A stretch of 64,000 nt of DNA, from assembly GCF_000332135.1 (NCBI RefSeq), contig NZ_KB235896.1, positions 2,181,403 to 2,245,402 of the forward strand. Direction: 5' to 3'. The notes below the pieces were generated by a model that saw only the letters and a program-made list of their open reading frames with translations, did not search any database and was not told the DNA's origin. This document shows positions 19,421 to 29,187 of this stretch, piece after piece. The position numbers and the translations under genes are program-made. Numbering within the stretch: position 1 is the stretch's first letter; each line of letters opens with the position of its first letter. Origin of the DNA: Anabaena sp. PCC 7108 (GTDB taxonomy: Bacteria > Cyanobacteriota > Cyanobacteriia > Cyanobacteriales > Nostocaceae).

Positions 19421-19836
19421 GTTCATTTAAGTCCGTAAAGAGGGGTGCTGATTCACCCCCCTGCATTATTATTGGATAACAAATATATAAGAGTCTGAAA
19501 GAATTTTTTTGACAATAAAAGTAATCATGCTCCCAATTCATAAATTTTATGGTTATTGCCAGCTGGTGAGTAAAGTGCTTTAATAGCGATCGCTTATAGT
19601 ACTGCCTTGCCAATAGAAGAATACTGGTTAAATGTAGACGCAAAGAGGCTTGTCGCCGAGTACCGCCAAGATGAAAGGGAAGAGAATCAATAATCTTACA
19701 CTGGGAAAGGAGTAAGACTGTTTGCTGATATTACTTGTTAAAAAAATACACTTTCAAACTATTTTACTCACAGTTAATATACGCTGTTAGCATAAACCCA
19801 ACAATTAATTTTGCCCAACCTTCAATAGGAGCATAT
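19421..19836. other. Intergenic region with hairpin after the export gene
   Basis: About 415 bp without a gene. A GGGGTG/CACCCC hairpin at 19442-19460 lies 21 nt after the stop and may terminate transcription, although only a weak T-rich tail follows. Further on there is a HIP1 octamer and a degenerate TAGACGCAAAGAGGCTTG motif, which resembles common cyanobacterial interspersed repeats. The TTG frame that would extend the SPFH gene upstream to 19735 is not favoured. Confidence 0.4.
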
Positions 19837-20685
19837 ATGGAGCCAATTATTGCCATAGTTTTAGCGCTGATAGGCTATGCCTTAGGATCTGCAAAGATGA
19901 TTAATGAAGGGAATCAAGCCCTTGTTGAACGCTTGGGGCGGTATCATCGAAAACTTGAACCCGGACTCAATTTTATTGTTCCCTTCCTTGATCAGATTGT
20001 CATGGAAGATACAACACGCGAGCAGGTTTTAGACATTAAGCCTCAGAATGTGATTACTAAAGATGGTATTTACCTGGAGGTAGATGCTGTTGTGTATTGG
20101 CGAATCATGGATATTAAAAGAAGCTTTTATGAAATTGATGATCTTCAGCAAGCACTCTCAAACTTAACTACAACTACTCTACGGGAAATTATTGCTCAGA
20201 ACACCTTAGATACAACTAATATGTCCAGAGCCGACATGGACAAAACCATTTTAGACCAGTTAAATCCAATTACAAATGATTGGGGAGTGCAAATTATTCG
20301 CTTAGATATTCAGAGGATTACACCACCTGAAAGTGTCAGAAACTCAATGCAAGAGCAACAAGCGGCAGAAATTAAAAAACTGGCGTTGATTTCCGCAGCT
20401 GAAGGGGAAAGACAAGCAGCGATTAAAAAAGCTGAAGGAACCAAGACTTCTATGGAGATTATTGGTGAAGTCTTGCGTTCTCATCCTGAAACCAAGGAAA
20501 TTCTTCGGTATCTTGTCGCTCAAGATTACGTACAAGCCAGTCAAAAGCTGGGTGCTAGTAATAATGCCAAAATTGTGTTTGTAGACCCAGCTAACTCTAC
20601 AGATATGTTTCAAGAGTTGATTGCTGAGTCAGTAACTCACGAAGAACATGGCAAAACTTCTGGGAACGGCAATGGTGCTAATTAA
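19837..20685 (+). CDS. SPFH/Band 7 (stomatin-like) membrane protein
   Basis: 282 aa from the ATG at 19837, which has a TAGGAG ribosome site. One N-terminal membrane span (IIAIVLALIGYALGSA) is followed by the band 7 domain (LVERLGRYHRKLEPGLNFIVPF onward, about 27-200). A helical region with the typical EGERQAAIKKAEG segment and an oligomerisation tail come last. Stomatin-type proteins form membrane-associated rings and scaffold microdomains, often with proteases. The usual NfeD partner is not beside it. An in-frame TTG at 19735 would add 34 residues that do not fit the family. Confidence 0.9.
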   Translation: MEPIIAIVLALIGYALGSAKMINEGNQALVERLGRYHRKLEPGLNFIVPFLDQIVMEDTTREQVLDIKPQNVITKDGIYLEVDAVVYWRIMDIKRSFYEIDDLQQALSNLTTTTLREIIAQNTLDTTNMSRADMDKTILDQLNPITNDWGVQIIRLDIQRITPPESVRNSMQEQQAAEIKKLALISAAEGERQAAIKKAEGTKTSMEIIGEVLRSHPETKEILRYLVAQDYVQASQKLGASNNAKIVFVDPANSTDMFQELIAESVTHEEHGKTSGNGNGAN

Positions 20686-21542
20686 TAGTTAGGTGATGCT
20701 TGGTGACGATAAATAGCATCAGCAACTAGGGCAACTTCACGCATTTCCAAAACATCATGAACTCGGAGGATATCAGCACCATTAAAAATGGCCGCAGAAC
20801 AAGCTGCTGCTGTTCCCCAAATTCTGGCTTTTGGATCTGTTTGGTTTAAAATCTGACCGATAAAACTTTTACGGGAAGCTCCTACTAATATTGGACAGTT
20901 CAGCACTTTTAATGTTTGTAAACGGCGAAAAATTTCTAAATTTTGTTCATAGTTTTTAGCAAAACCAATGCCAGGATCAATAATGATTTTTTCATGTTTA
21001 ATCCCCGCAGCAAATGCGGCTGTTATTTGCTGAGATAAAAAGCTATAAATATCCCCCATTAAATCTTGATAATTAGTTTGTTGTTGCATTGTCTGAGGGT
21101 TTCCCCGGATGTGCATTAATATAATTGGCACATCTAAATTAGATACGGTTGATAACATTTCCAGGTCAAATGTACCGCCAGAAATATCATTGACTAGATC
21201 GGCTCCAGATAATATCGCAGCTTTAGCTACGGTTGCCCTAGTTGTATCTACTGAAATAGGAATTCTAATCTCTGGTCGAATTACTTGTAAAACTGACAGA
21301 ACTCGATCAAGTTCTTCGCTCAGAGTGATTTGTTCTGCACCTGGTCGAGTTGATTGACCACCGATATCAATAATGTCAGCACCAGCATTTACCATTGCTT
21401 GGGCTTGGATTAAAGCGGCTGAAGCTGTGTTAAATTGACCACCATCACTAAAGCTGTCAGGAGTGACATTTAAAATGCCCATGAGGTAAGTCCGCTGTCC
21501 CCAAATAAAACAGCGTTCTCGAATCATTAATTGGTTTGACAT
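20682..21542 (-). CDS. folP: Dihydropteroate synthase
   Basis: Folate pathway enzyme condensing p-aminobenzoate with hydroxymethyl-dihydropterin pyrophosphate; it is the sulfonamide target. 286 aa. The pterin-binding signatures are visible: YLMGILNVTPDSFSDGG near residues 19-35, DIIDIGGQSTRPGA near 56-69, NDISGG near 115, IIDPGIGFAKN near 194, GASRKSFIG near 221, and the C-terminal RVHDV. The last codons overlap the end of the convergent SPFH gene by 4 nt. It lies downstream of tpiA on the same strand, separated by a short palindromic repeat. Confidence 0.96.
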   Translation of the reverse strand: MSNQLMIRERCFIWGQRTYLMGILNVTPDSFSDGGQFNTASAALIQAQAMVNAGADIIDIGGQSTRPGAEQITLSEELDRVLSVLQVIRPEIRIPISVDTTRATVAKAAILSGADLVNDISGGTFDLEMLSTVSNLDVPIILMHIRGNPQTMQQQTNYQDLMGDIYSFLSQQITAAFAAGIKHEKIIIDPGIGFAKNYEQNLEIFRRLQTLKVLNCPILVGASRKSFIGQILNQTDPKARIWGTAAACSAAIFNGADILRVHDVLEMREVALVADAIYRHQASPNY

Positions 21543-21626
21543 AAGTTACATCCAGCCTCAAAATTGACTTCGAGGCTAATAGCCACAGTCTGTTAAAAAT
21601 GATAGTTTTCACTATTCTTAATAACC

Positions 21627-21694
21627 GTAGGGTGGGCATTGCCCACAATCTAAAAATAAGGGTTTGAGCAAACGGTGGGCATTGCCCACCCTAC
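21627..21694. repeat. Palindromic repeat with two GTGGGCATTGCCCAC cores
   Basis: Two copies of the palindrome GTGGGCATTGCCCAC are separated by ~30 nt. The outer flanks GTAGG and CCTAC are complementary, so the whole element can fold as one long stem. It lies between tpiA and folP. This GGGTGGGCATTGCCCACC type is common in cyanobacterial genomes as I recall. It may attenuate or stabilise the tpiA-folP transcript. Confidence 0.8.
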
Positions 21695-21747
21695 TGTAAC
21701 AGGGAGGGAACTGGCAACAAAGAATATTAAACGTTGTTAATTGCCTG

Positions 21748-22488
21748 TTACTGATAATTGACAATTCTGGCAAAACTATCAGCTTCTAGACTTGCACCTC
21801 CTACGAGAGCGCCGTCAATTTCTGGTTGAGCCATGATTTCATCAATATTATTAGGCTTGACTGAACCACCATATTGAATAGATACGTTAGGATTAGTCAA
21901 TTGAGAACGAATTAAGCCAATTACCCGATTCGCTTCTTTGGTTTCACAGGTGTCACCTGTTCCTATCGCCCAAATTGGTTCGTAAGCGATCACCAAATTA
22001 TTTTGATCGATATCCACTAAGTCTTTTTCTAGCTGAGTGGTAATAACTGCTTCGGTTTCCCCTAGATCCCGTTGTTGTTTGGTTTCACCAACACAGAGAA
22101 TAGGGATGAGACCGTGCTTTTGGGCTGCTTTGAGGCGCAGATTAACGGTTGCGTCTGTTTCACCAAAATATTGCCGTCTTTCGCTATGACCAACGATGAC
22201 ATAGCGCACACCAATTTCTGTCAGCATGGGAGCAGCAATTTCACCTGTATAGGCTCCATTTTCTTCCCAGTGGACATTTTGTGCGCCCAATTGGATCAGG
22301 CTACCGTGCAAATATTTAGACATGACGCTTAGGTCAGTGAAAGGAGGACACAATACGACTTCTCGTCTTGACGGTGTTTCCTCCAAGTGGGGCAGAAATC
22401 CGCGTAAAAATTCTTCGGACTCTGACCGGGTTTTGAACATTTTCCAGTTGCCGGCTATAACTATTTTTCGCACAGGTAATTTTGTCAA
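21748..22488 (-). CDS. tpiA: Triose-phosphate isomerase
   Basis: Interconverts dihydroxyacetone phosphate and glyceraldehyde 3-phosphate in glycolysis and the Calvin cycle. 246 aa, normal length. Active-site elements are present: NWKMFKT (Lys) near residues 14-20, [14 protein letters not shown] (His) near 97-110, [11 protein letters not shown] (Glu) near 168-178, and the phosphate loop YGGSVKPNN. The N-terminus is five residues longer than the common [12 protein letters not shown] form; an internal alternative is not obvious. comEC diverges 173 nt away. Confidence 0.97.
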   Translation of the reverse strand: MTKLPVRKIVIAGNWKMFKTRSESEEFLRGFLPHLEETPSRREVVLCPPFTDLSVMSKYLHGSLIQLGAQNVHWEENGAYTGEIAAPMLTEIGVRYVIVGHSERRQYFGETDATVNLRLKAAQKHGLIPILCVGETKQQRDLGETEAVITTQLEKDLVDIDQNNLVIAYEPIWAIGTGDTCETKEANRVIGLIRSQLTNPNVSIQYGGSVKPNNIDEIMAQPEIDGALVGGASLEADSFARIVNYQ

Positions 22489-22661
22489 GATACTAACGCT
22501 ACTAGATGCATTTTTCAGTCTAGAACTTTTCTGGACACAACAAGCTCCTTAAATAGAAGTTTGACTGTGATGCGATCGCCAAAATTAAAATTTTGGAAAA
22601 CTTCCCCATAGGAAAGTTGATGCTGTATTTTCTATACTGGGTGCTTTGGCAATAAATTTTT

Positions 22662-25019
22662 ATGATGCAGACGAGTGGAATAATTATTTGTCTTAGTTAT
22701 ATTTTGGGTTTGCTGTCTACCGCAATTCCTGGGGGTGGTGTATGGCTTTTAGTTTTGGGTACAGTCGGAGCAATTCTATTTCGTAGAATATACCCTAATT
22801 CCCCTAAATTTACTCGTAAACAAGAAAATACTGCTACTAAAAGCAAGTCAGTAACTAAAGGTTGGACAAATGCTCCTCATCCTACCGTATGGCTAATAGC
22901 TGGCTTGGTGGGAATTTTGGCAACTGTATATTTCCAATTGCGGATACCACAACCAGGAATCAAGGATATCAGTCAATTTGTTTCTGCGGAAAATAATAGT
23001 AATCAAGAACAATTGGTAATTGTCCGTGGCAAAGTTGCTACTAATCCTCGTTTGACTCGTAGCCAGCGGGGACAGTTTTGGCTAGAAGTGACACAAATGG
23101 ATGAAGTAAAAAATGGTACAAAAACAGCAGGTAGTCCAAAAGGGGTAAAAGGTAAATTATATGTAACAGTACCTATACTCCAGATTACTGGTTTATACCC
23201 TGAGCAACAAGTTGCGGTGACTGGGATGTTATATAAACCAAAAGCAGCATTAAACCCCGGTGCTTTTGATTTTCAGAAATATTTAAGACAGGAAGGTACT
23301 TTTGCGGGTTTGATTGGTAAACAGATAAATTTCATTGATGAAGAGCATAAATGGGGATGGTGGCTCTTAAGAGAAAAAATTGTGCGATCGCAAGTGCGTT
23401 GGTTAGGTATTCCCGAAGGACCACTTGTCAGTGCTATGGTTTTGGGCAGCAAAGCCGTTGATTTACCCTACGATATCCGGGACTTATTTGTGAAGGTGGG
23501 ATTAGCTCATGCTTTAGCAGCTTCTGGGTTCCAAACTTCCTTAATTTTAGGTGTAATTTTACAACTCACAAGGCGAGCAAAAAAGAGAACACAGATTATT
23601 TTCGGCTCATTGGGTTTAATTATTTTCCTGTGTTTAGTAGGTTTTCAGGCTGCGGTACTAAGAGCCGTAATTATGGGTTTTGCTGTCTTGATTGGTTTGG
23701 CCTTAGATAGGAAAGTTCAGCAACTGGGGTCATTGCTACTAGCAGCTACACTATTATTGTTATTTAATCCTCTCTGGATTTGGGATTTAGGCTTTCAACT
23801 CAGTTTTTTGGCAACACTGGGATTAATTGTCACAGCATCATCAATCATTAAACGATTGGATTGGTTACCACCTGCGATCGCATCGTTAATTTCTGTTCCT
23901 TTAGCCGCTACAATTTGGACTTTACCGCTACTGTTACAGGTTTTTAGTGTGGTAGGAGTTTACAGTGTGCCATTAAATATCATCACTACCCCATTAATTT
24001 CTGTGATTAGTATTGGTGGTATGATCAGCGGTTTAGCAAGTTTAATCTTTCCAGATTTAGGTAGTACTTTAGCAGGTTTTTTATATTACCCAACCCATTG
24101 GTTAATTCAACTATCAGAATTTTTTGCCAATCTGCCTGGAAGCTCAATTGCGGTTGGGAGTATATCTATTTGGCAGATGCTAATAGTTTACGGATTAATT
24201 ATCTCTACCTGGTTGGTGCGTTGGTGGCAGCGAAGATGGTGGTTTGCTGGTTTTATTGCTGTTGCTTTAGTACTCATTCCTATTTGGCATTCTGCTAGTA
24301 ATTTACTGCGAATCACATTATTAGCAACTGACACAGAACCAGTTTTAATTATTCAAGACCGAGGCCAAGTCACTATGATTAATAGTGGAGATGAAGGTAC
24401 AGGAAGATTCACAATCTTACCATTTCTACAGCAACAAGGTATTAATCGTATAGATTGGGCGCTTGCTAGTAAATTTTTACCTAATGAAAGTGATGCTTGG
24501 TTAGAAGTTTTACAGAGCTTACCAATTCAGAACTTTTACACATATTCCTCTTTGATAGAAAATAATCTTCAATCTCAAGCAATTCAACAAAAATTACAAA
24601 AACGTCAAGGATTTTATCAAGCTTTAACATTAGGGCAAACCGTGAATGCTGGTTCAATTCTTGCTCAATTTGTCAATGATCAATTACCTATTTTACGATT
24701 GCAGATTTTTGGACAGAATTGGTTATTAGTCGGCAGTGTTAAGTCTCAACAAATAGCAGAGTTAGTCAAAACAGGGCGGTTATCTCGTCCGCAAGTGCTT
24801 TGGTGTCCATCTGAATCTTTAAAGGATTTAGTTCTAGCGCTAAAACCACAAGTTGCGATCGCAACTTCTAATAACCTGGACAGCACAACTATGTCTGCAT
24901 TGAATACAGGAACAACAAAACTGTTCTTTACAGGTAAAGATGGAGCTATTCAATGGACACCCAATGGTGACTTTGAAGGGTTTGTTCAAGTACCAGAAAA
25001 CAAATCTTCAGGTTTATAA
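22662..25019 (+). CDS. comEC: ComEC/Rec2-family DNA uptake channel protein
   Basis: 785 aa. Inner-membrane channel that imports single-stranded DNA in natural transformation. N-terminal membrane spans are followed by the OB-fold-like DUF4131 region (about 100-230). The Competence domain comes next with many spans and the signature LAHALAASGFQTSLILGVIL near residues 282-301. The C-terminal metallo-beta-lactamase-like domain (about 550-770) is present, but where active members have HxHxDH it reads ALASKFLPNESDAW (about 604-617), without histidines. That nuclease domain therefore looks catalytically dead. Other com and pil genes are not in this window. Confidence 0.9.
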   Translation: MMQTSGIIICLSYILGLLSTAIPGGGVWLLVLGTVGAILFRRIYPNSPKFTRKQENTATKSKSVTKGWTNAPHPTVWLIAGLVGILATVYFQLRIPQPGIKDISQFVSAENNSNQEQLVIVRGKVATNPRLTRSQRGQFWLEVTQMDEVKNGTKTAGSPKGVKGKLYVTVPILQITGLYPEQQVAVTGMLYKPKAALNPGAFDFQKYLRQEGTFAGLIGKQINFIDEEHKWGWWLLREKIVRSQVRWLGIPEGPLVSAMVLGSKAVDLPYDIRDLFVKVGLAHALAASGFQTSLILGVILQLTRRAKKRTQIIFGSLGLIIFLCLVGFQAAVLRAVIMGFAVLIGLALDRKVQQLGSLLLAATLLLLFNPLWIWDLGFQLSFLATLGLIVTASSIIKRLDWLPPAIASLISVPLAATIWTLPLLLQVFSVVGVYSVPLNIITTPLISVISIGGMISGLASLIFPDLGSTLAGFLYYPTHWLIQLSEFFANLPGSSIAVGSISIWQMLIVYGLIISTWLVRWWQRRWWFAGFIAVALVLIPIWHSASNLLRITLLATDTEPVLIIQDRGQVTMINSGDEGTGRFTILPFLQQQGINRIDWALASKFLPNESDAWLEVLQSLPIQNFYTYSSLIENNLQSQAIQQKLQKRQGFYQALTLGQTVNAGSILAQFVNDQLPILRLQIFGQNWLLVGSVKSQQIAELVKTGRLSRPQVLWCPSESLKDLVLALKPQVAIATSNNLDSTTMSALNTGTTKLFFTGKDGAIQWTPNGDFEGFVQVPENKSSGL

Positions 25020-25257
25020 CAAGTTTGGAGAGACATTGCATAATTGCGGGATGATTTGAGAATCTGCATCAATATATAATCACCGCGTCTGGAGTGTCCC
25101 CGCGTTCCCCCGTCAGCCTCAATCATCTCCTTATTCAGCAACGCCGTTTGGGGATAGTGGCGTAGCTATAATATGCAGCAATTCAAATGCTATTATGGTA
25201 TAATCAGGTAAAATGGTATTTACCTTGTTCACTAAAATATTTGGTGAATAAAAAATT

Positions 25258-25342
25258 GGAGAGGTGTCCGAGTGGTTGATGGTGACGCACTCGAAATGCG
25301 TTTTGGGGTGACTCAACGGGGGTTCGAATCCCCCCCTCTCCG
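25258..25342 (+). tRNA. tRNA-Ser (anticodon CGA)
   Basis: An 85-nt cloverleaf with a long variable arm, as expected for serine. Acceptor stem GGAGAGG pairs with CCTCTCC. The anticodon stem ACGCA/TGCGT encloses the loop CTCGAAA with anticodon CGA, reading UCG. The T arm is GGGGG-TTCGAAT-CCCCC. The discriminator base is G, and the CCA end is not encoded. Confidence 0.95.
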
Positions 25343-25601
25343 TTGATTATCAAATGTTGCTGACCCAGTTTCTCAGAAATTGGGTGGCATCATGCTAATA
25401 ACATCTTCTATCTCTTCTGGGGAAACCCGTTGAGAGACTTGCAAATAAAAAAGTCGTTTTGATTTCACAAATTGGCTCATCTTTTTTGTGGAGTTATCTG
25501 AGTCTAAATTTTGAATAACCCACCAACAAATCAGGACTAATAACTCAGCACTACTGAATAAATTTTAGGTTAAACTAATCTCAGTGTGTGAGAAGTGAAA
25601 A

Positions 25602-26756
25602 ATGCCAAATCGCAACCAGACGCAATTATTTGCTTTGAGTTTTCTGAGTGTCTGTTTTTGTCTGGGTATTAGTTTAGGAGTGACAATTAAGTTTGGAAAA
25701 ATACAGCAATCAGATGCTGCGGCAACAGAGATTCCTGCATTCTCCCCCGAATTCACTCCAGGTTTAAGTGAAGAGGGACAAACACTGACCATTAAAGCCG
25801 TTGGAGATATTATTCCCGGTACAAATTTTCCTGATAATAGATTACCCAGCGATAGAAATCAATTATTACCACAGTCCGTCAAAACTCAATTACAAGGAGC
25901 GGATATTTTATTTGGTAACTTTGAAAGTAGCTTAACTAACTACCCTTACAGTTCTAAAGATATCAGTCGTGGCCAAACTTTTGCCTTTCGTTCACCACCC
26001 GATTATGCACAATTATTTGCCGAATCTGGTTTTAACGTCTTTAATATAGCGAACAACCACACAATGGATTTTGGTGTAGTTGGACAACAAGATACAATCA
26101 AAAATTTAGAAACTGCGGGTATAAAAACATTAGGTCAGAAAAACCAAATCCTTTACTTAGAAGCCAATCAAATACCAATTGCAATGATTGGCTTTACAAC
26201 TTATGAATTATATAATTCTGTTCATAACTTAGAAACAGCCAAAGCCCTGGTAGAAGAAGCCAAAAATAACGCCAAAATCGTCATTGTTTCCATGCAAGTA
26301 GGAGCAGAAGGAACCAGTGCTTTACACGTAAAAGATAAAACAGAATTTTTCTATGGTGAAAACCGAGGTAATTCCTTAAAATTTGCCCGGACAATGATTG
26401 ATACAGGAGCAGATTTGGTGTTAGGACATGGACCTCACGTTCCCAGAGCCATGGAAATTTACAAAGGCAAAATCATTGCTTACTCTTTGGGCAACTTTTT
26501 AGGATACAGAACTTTAGCTACAAATGCCCAAACAGGTTACTCAATGATTTTAGAAGTCAAACTCAATTCAGAGGGAAAATTAGTATCCAGTAAAATTATC
26601 CCCGTTCATTTAAATCGGCAAGGTATTCCGCAAATTGATCAATATTTCCGAACCGTGGGACTGCTGCGTTATTTAAATGATCATGATTTTCCCGATAATA
26701 CGATAGAAATTAATAAAAAGGGAGAAATTGTTGTGTTTAATCAAAAACAAAATTAA
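25602..26756 (+). CDS. CapA family (PGA_cap) metallophosphatase-like protein
   Basis: 384 aa. An N-terminal membrane anchor or uncleaved signal (residues 9-28, LFALSFLSVCFCLGISLGVT) is followed by a CapA-type calcineurin-like domain (about 62-330). Motifs: IKAVGDIIPG, ILFGNFESSLT, FNIANNHTMDFG and LVLGHGPHVPRAMEIYKGK. The family was named for poly-gamma-glutamate capsule synthesis, but most members have no proven substrate, and no capB/capC genes are nearby. It is likely periplasmic and membrane-tethered. Start ATG has GTGTGAGAAGTG upstream, a weak site. It begins about 260 nt after tRNA-Ser. Confidence 0.88.
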   Translation: MPNRNQTQLFALSFLSVCFCLGISLGVTIKFGKIQQSDAAATEIPAFSPEFTPGLSEEGQTLTIKAVGDIIPGTNFPDNRLPSDRNQLLPQSVKTQLQGADILFGNFESSLTNYPYSSKDISRGQTFAFRSPPDYAQLFAESGFNVFNIANNHTMDFGVVGQQDTIKNLETAGIKTLGQKNQILYLEANQIPIAMIGFTTYELYNSVHNLETAKALVEEAKNNAKIVIVSMQVGAEGTSALHVKDKTEFFYGENRGNSLKFARTMIDTGADLVLGHGPHVPRAMEIYKGKIIAYSLGNFLGYRTLATNAQTGYSMILEVKLNSEGKLVSSKIIPVHLNRQGIPQIDQYFRTVGLLRYLNDHDFPDNTIEINKKGEIVVFNQKQN

Positions 26757-27008
26757 GCTGATTTTGCCAACGAGCTAAGTAGGTGGGCGTTAAAAATTGT
26801 CGTTGGGGTAAGGCAGGGAGCAGGGGGCTTTCTAGCAGGGGGAAAGAGGTTTCCAGCCCTATTTACTTTTCTTCACATACCTTTAAATTTTTCTGTTTAC
26901 CTGACTTGAAAATAGATTTTCATCCCTCCTGGTGTACGCAGTTCATGATGGCTACTTAGACTTTTTTAAAAGTTGATTATCAGCAACCAAACTTAACACA
27001 AGCAATTC

Positions 27009-28676
27009 TTAATTCCCCGCAGGAATTGAATTTGTTTCTTGAGTTGGAACTACCACAGCAGAAGAATCAGAACCCTGAGATTCTTTTGGTGTTTCAGGTA
27101 TAACTACAGAATTTTTAGGTTGTGGTGCTAGTGGTACGACAACAGAATTATCTGGTTTTGCAGGTTTGGGTGAGTTGTTTTGGGGAATAGGAACTGCAGG
27201 GATATTTTCTGAAGCTTTTTTGGGAGCAACTTCAGGAGATGACTTAGCTTCCCTGAGTATTTCACTTAGAGATGGTGTGGGGGTAACAACAGGTGTAGGT
27301 GTAGGTGTCCGTTGCTTAGTTTTACGAGGTGAGTATTCTGAAGAATTCTGTTGAGGTTTTTGAGATGATGATTCTGAAGAGTTCTGTTGAGGTTCTGGAG
27401 ATGATGATTCTGAAGTAGCGCTACTATGATCAGGAGTTGGTTCTGGAGAAACACGACGATTGCGCTTGCGTCGTTCATAACTAGAAAAAGATGCAGATTC
27501 ACGTGGAGGAACGGTTTGATTATTTTGACTTTCAGATAACTGTGTACTTTCAACTAGAGATTTTGGTTGAGCAGATTTAGATTCTGGAGTAGGTTGTTCA
27601 GAAAGAGGTTTAGGAACTAACTGGGACTCAGATTGAGGTAGCATTTTCGTGACACTAAATGCTGCTGTTCCAGTAATTAAAAATACTCCAACCCCGATAA
27701 ATACCTTAGATAGTCCTACTTTTTTTGGTATTCTAGTGACTTCTCTATTTAGTGATGGTGTAGAAAGAATGGTAGGTGCAGCTTTATTGAGCAAATTTTC
27801 TGACTGTTGGGTAGATAAATCTATAGTCGGTGCTGGCTGAGTAAGTAATTGCTGTGTGATGTCTAACCCACTTCTAGGTAGTATTTGCAGCCACTCGGCG
27901 ACTGTGGGAGGACGAAAACGGGACTCAACCGCCATTCCACGCATGACAGCTTGATTAACAGCTGCACTCAAGTGAGGTTGTAGTTCACGAGGAGAAGGCA
28001 TTGGTTCGCGATCGCGCAATAATGATGGTAAAGGAACTTGTCCTGTTAACAGTGCATACAAAGTTGCCGCCAAACCATAAACATCTGTCGCTGGTGTACG
28101 AGGTGCTTGGGTTAAATACTGTTCAATAGGTGCATAACCTTCACTAACTAAGCCTGTATGAGTTTGTTTAACACCGCTATTAAATTCCCTAGCAATGCCA
28201 AAATCAATCAGTACTACTTCCTGAGTTCCTTGGCGGAGAATGATATTATCAGGTTTAATATCTCGGTGCAGCAAACCATTTTTATGTACTATTTCTAATG
28301 CTGCTCCAATTTGGCGGATATAATGAATTGCTATTTCTTCTGACAGGGTTATTCCTGGTAAAACAAACGCTTCACCTAAATTTTCCCCAGGAATATATTC
28401 CATCACCATGTACGGTAGCCCACCCTCAACAAAAAAGTCACTAACCCGAACAATATTGGGATGGACGCAGGAGGCTAATCTTTTGGCTTCGTCTTGGAAT
28501 TGTAGCTCAAATTTGGGAAAATCAGAGTGTTGTCGTAAACGTTCATTAATAGTCTTCATCACTACCTCTTGACCCAAGTAGTGATGCATAGCTTTAAAAG
28601 TAATCCCAAATCCCCCTTTGCCTATTTCCTGGATAATGGTATACTTTCCACCTTGCAAAATTGTACCTGTTAACAT
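27009..28676 (-). CDS. Hanks-type serine/threonine protein kinase, membrane-anchored
   Basis: 555 aa. The kinase domain covers about residues 10-270: glycine loop [10 protein letters not shown], catalytic Lys in VVMKTI, HRD loop [13 protein letters not shown] loop [10 protein letters not shown] and APIEQ in the activation segment. All are intact, so it should be active. A single membrane span ([20 protein letters not shown]) lies near residues 327-346. The remaining ~200 residues are a Ser/Pro/Gln/Lys-rich low-complexity tail on the periplasmic side. An IS200/IS605 element begins just upstream with tnpA on the same strand (61 nt between tnpA stop and this start), so the native promoter may have been displaced. 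Confidence 0.93.
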   Translation of the reverse strand: MLTGTILQGGKYTIIQEIGKGGFGITFKAMHHYLGQEVVMKTINERLRQHSDFPKFELQFQDEAKRLASCVHPNIVRVSDFFVEGGLPYMVMEYIPGENLGEAFVLPGITLSEEIAIHYIRQIGAALEIVHKNGLLHRDIKPDNIILRQGTQEVVLIDFGIAREFNSGVKQTHTGLVSEGYAPIEQYLTQAPRTPATDVYGLAATLYALLTGQVPLPSLLRDREPMPSPRELQPHLSAAVNQAVMRGMAVESRFRPPTVAEWLQILPRSGLDITQQLLTQPAPTIDLSTQQSENLLNKAAPTILSTPSLNREVTRIPKKVGLSKVFIGVGVFLITGTAAFSVTKMLPQSESQLVPKPLSEQPTPESKSAQPKSLVESTQLSESQNNQTVPPRESASFSSYERRKRNRRVSPEPTPDHSSATSESSSPEPQQNSSESSSQKPQQNSSEYSPRKTKQRTPTPTPVVTPTPSLSEILREAKSSPEVAPKKASENIPAVPIPQNNSPKPAKPDNSVVVPLAPQPKNSVVIPETPKESQGSDSSAVVVPTQETNSIPAGN

Positions 28677-28737
28677 AGGGAATCTTGAGTCCTAAGTGAG
28701 CAGTTGACCGAAAACATGGGATACAAGCCCCGTCGTT

Positions 28738-29136
28738 CTAGGACGGCTTTTCTTGATTCTTAATATACTCTTTTAATATTTCTAGTGGCGCACCCCCGAC
28801 TGAAATGGCAAAATAGCTGGGACTCCATAGAGATTCTTCATGGGGTTTTTTATATCCGGCTTGTCCATATCTGCGGCTGGATACCCCTTTTAGAGCATTT
28901 ACTATTTGAGAAACGGATAATTTAGGAGGATATTCAATCAGTGCATGGACGTGATTTCCTTCACCGTTAAACTCAAGCACTTTAAAATTCATTTTTTCAG
29001 CCACCTCACGAAATGTTTTTTCAATTAAATAAATACTTTCACCAGTGAACACAGAGCGACAATACTTTGTAACGCAGACCAACTGAATTTTTAAGTCCGT
29101 AAGGCTGTTTCTTTCTCTTCTGAGGGCGGTTGCCAT
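28738..29136 (-). CDS. tnpA: IS200/IS605 transposase TnpA (Y1 HUH)
   Basis: 132 aa. Single-strand transposase with HUH motif HVHALIEYP (His62 and His64) and catalytic tyrosine Tyr124 in LKEYIKNQ. Both are present, so the protein looks functional. Length is normal for the family. It is divergent from tnpB across 51 nt that should contain both promoters. Its 3' end overlaps the left-end hairpin of the element. Confidence 0.92.
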   Translation of the reverse strand: MATALRRERNSLTDLKIQLVCVTKYCRSVFTGESIYLIEKTFREVAEKMNFKVLEFNGEGNHVHALIEYPPKLSVSQIVNALKGVSSRRYGQAGYKKPHEESLWSPSYFAISVGGAPLEILKEYIKNQEKPS

Positions 29137-29187
29137 TTTGTGCAGACCAATATATAATTAATTTACAGTCCAATTATAACATTAAGG

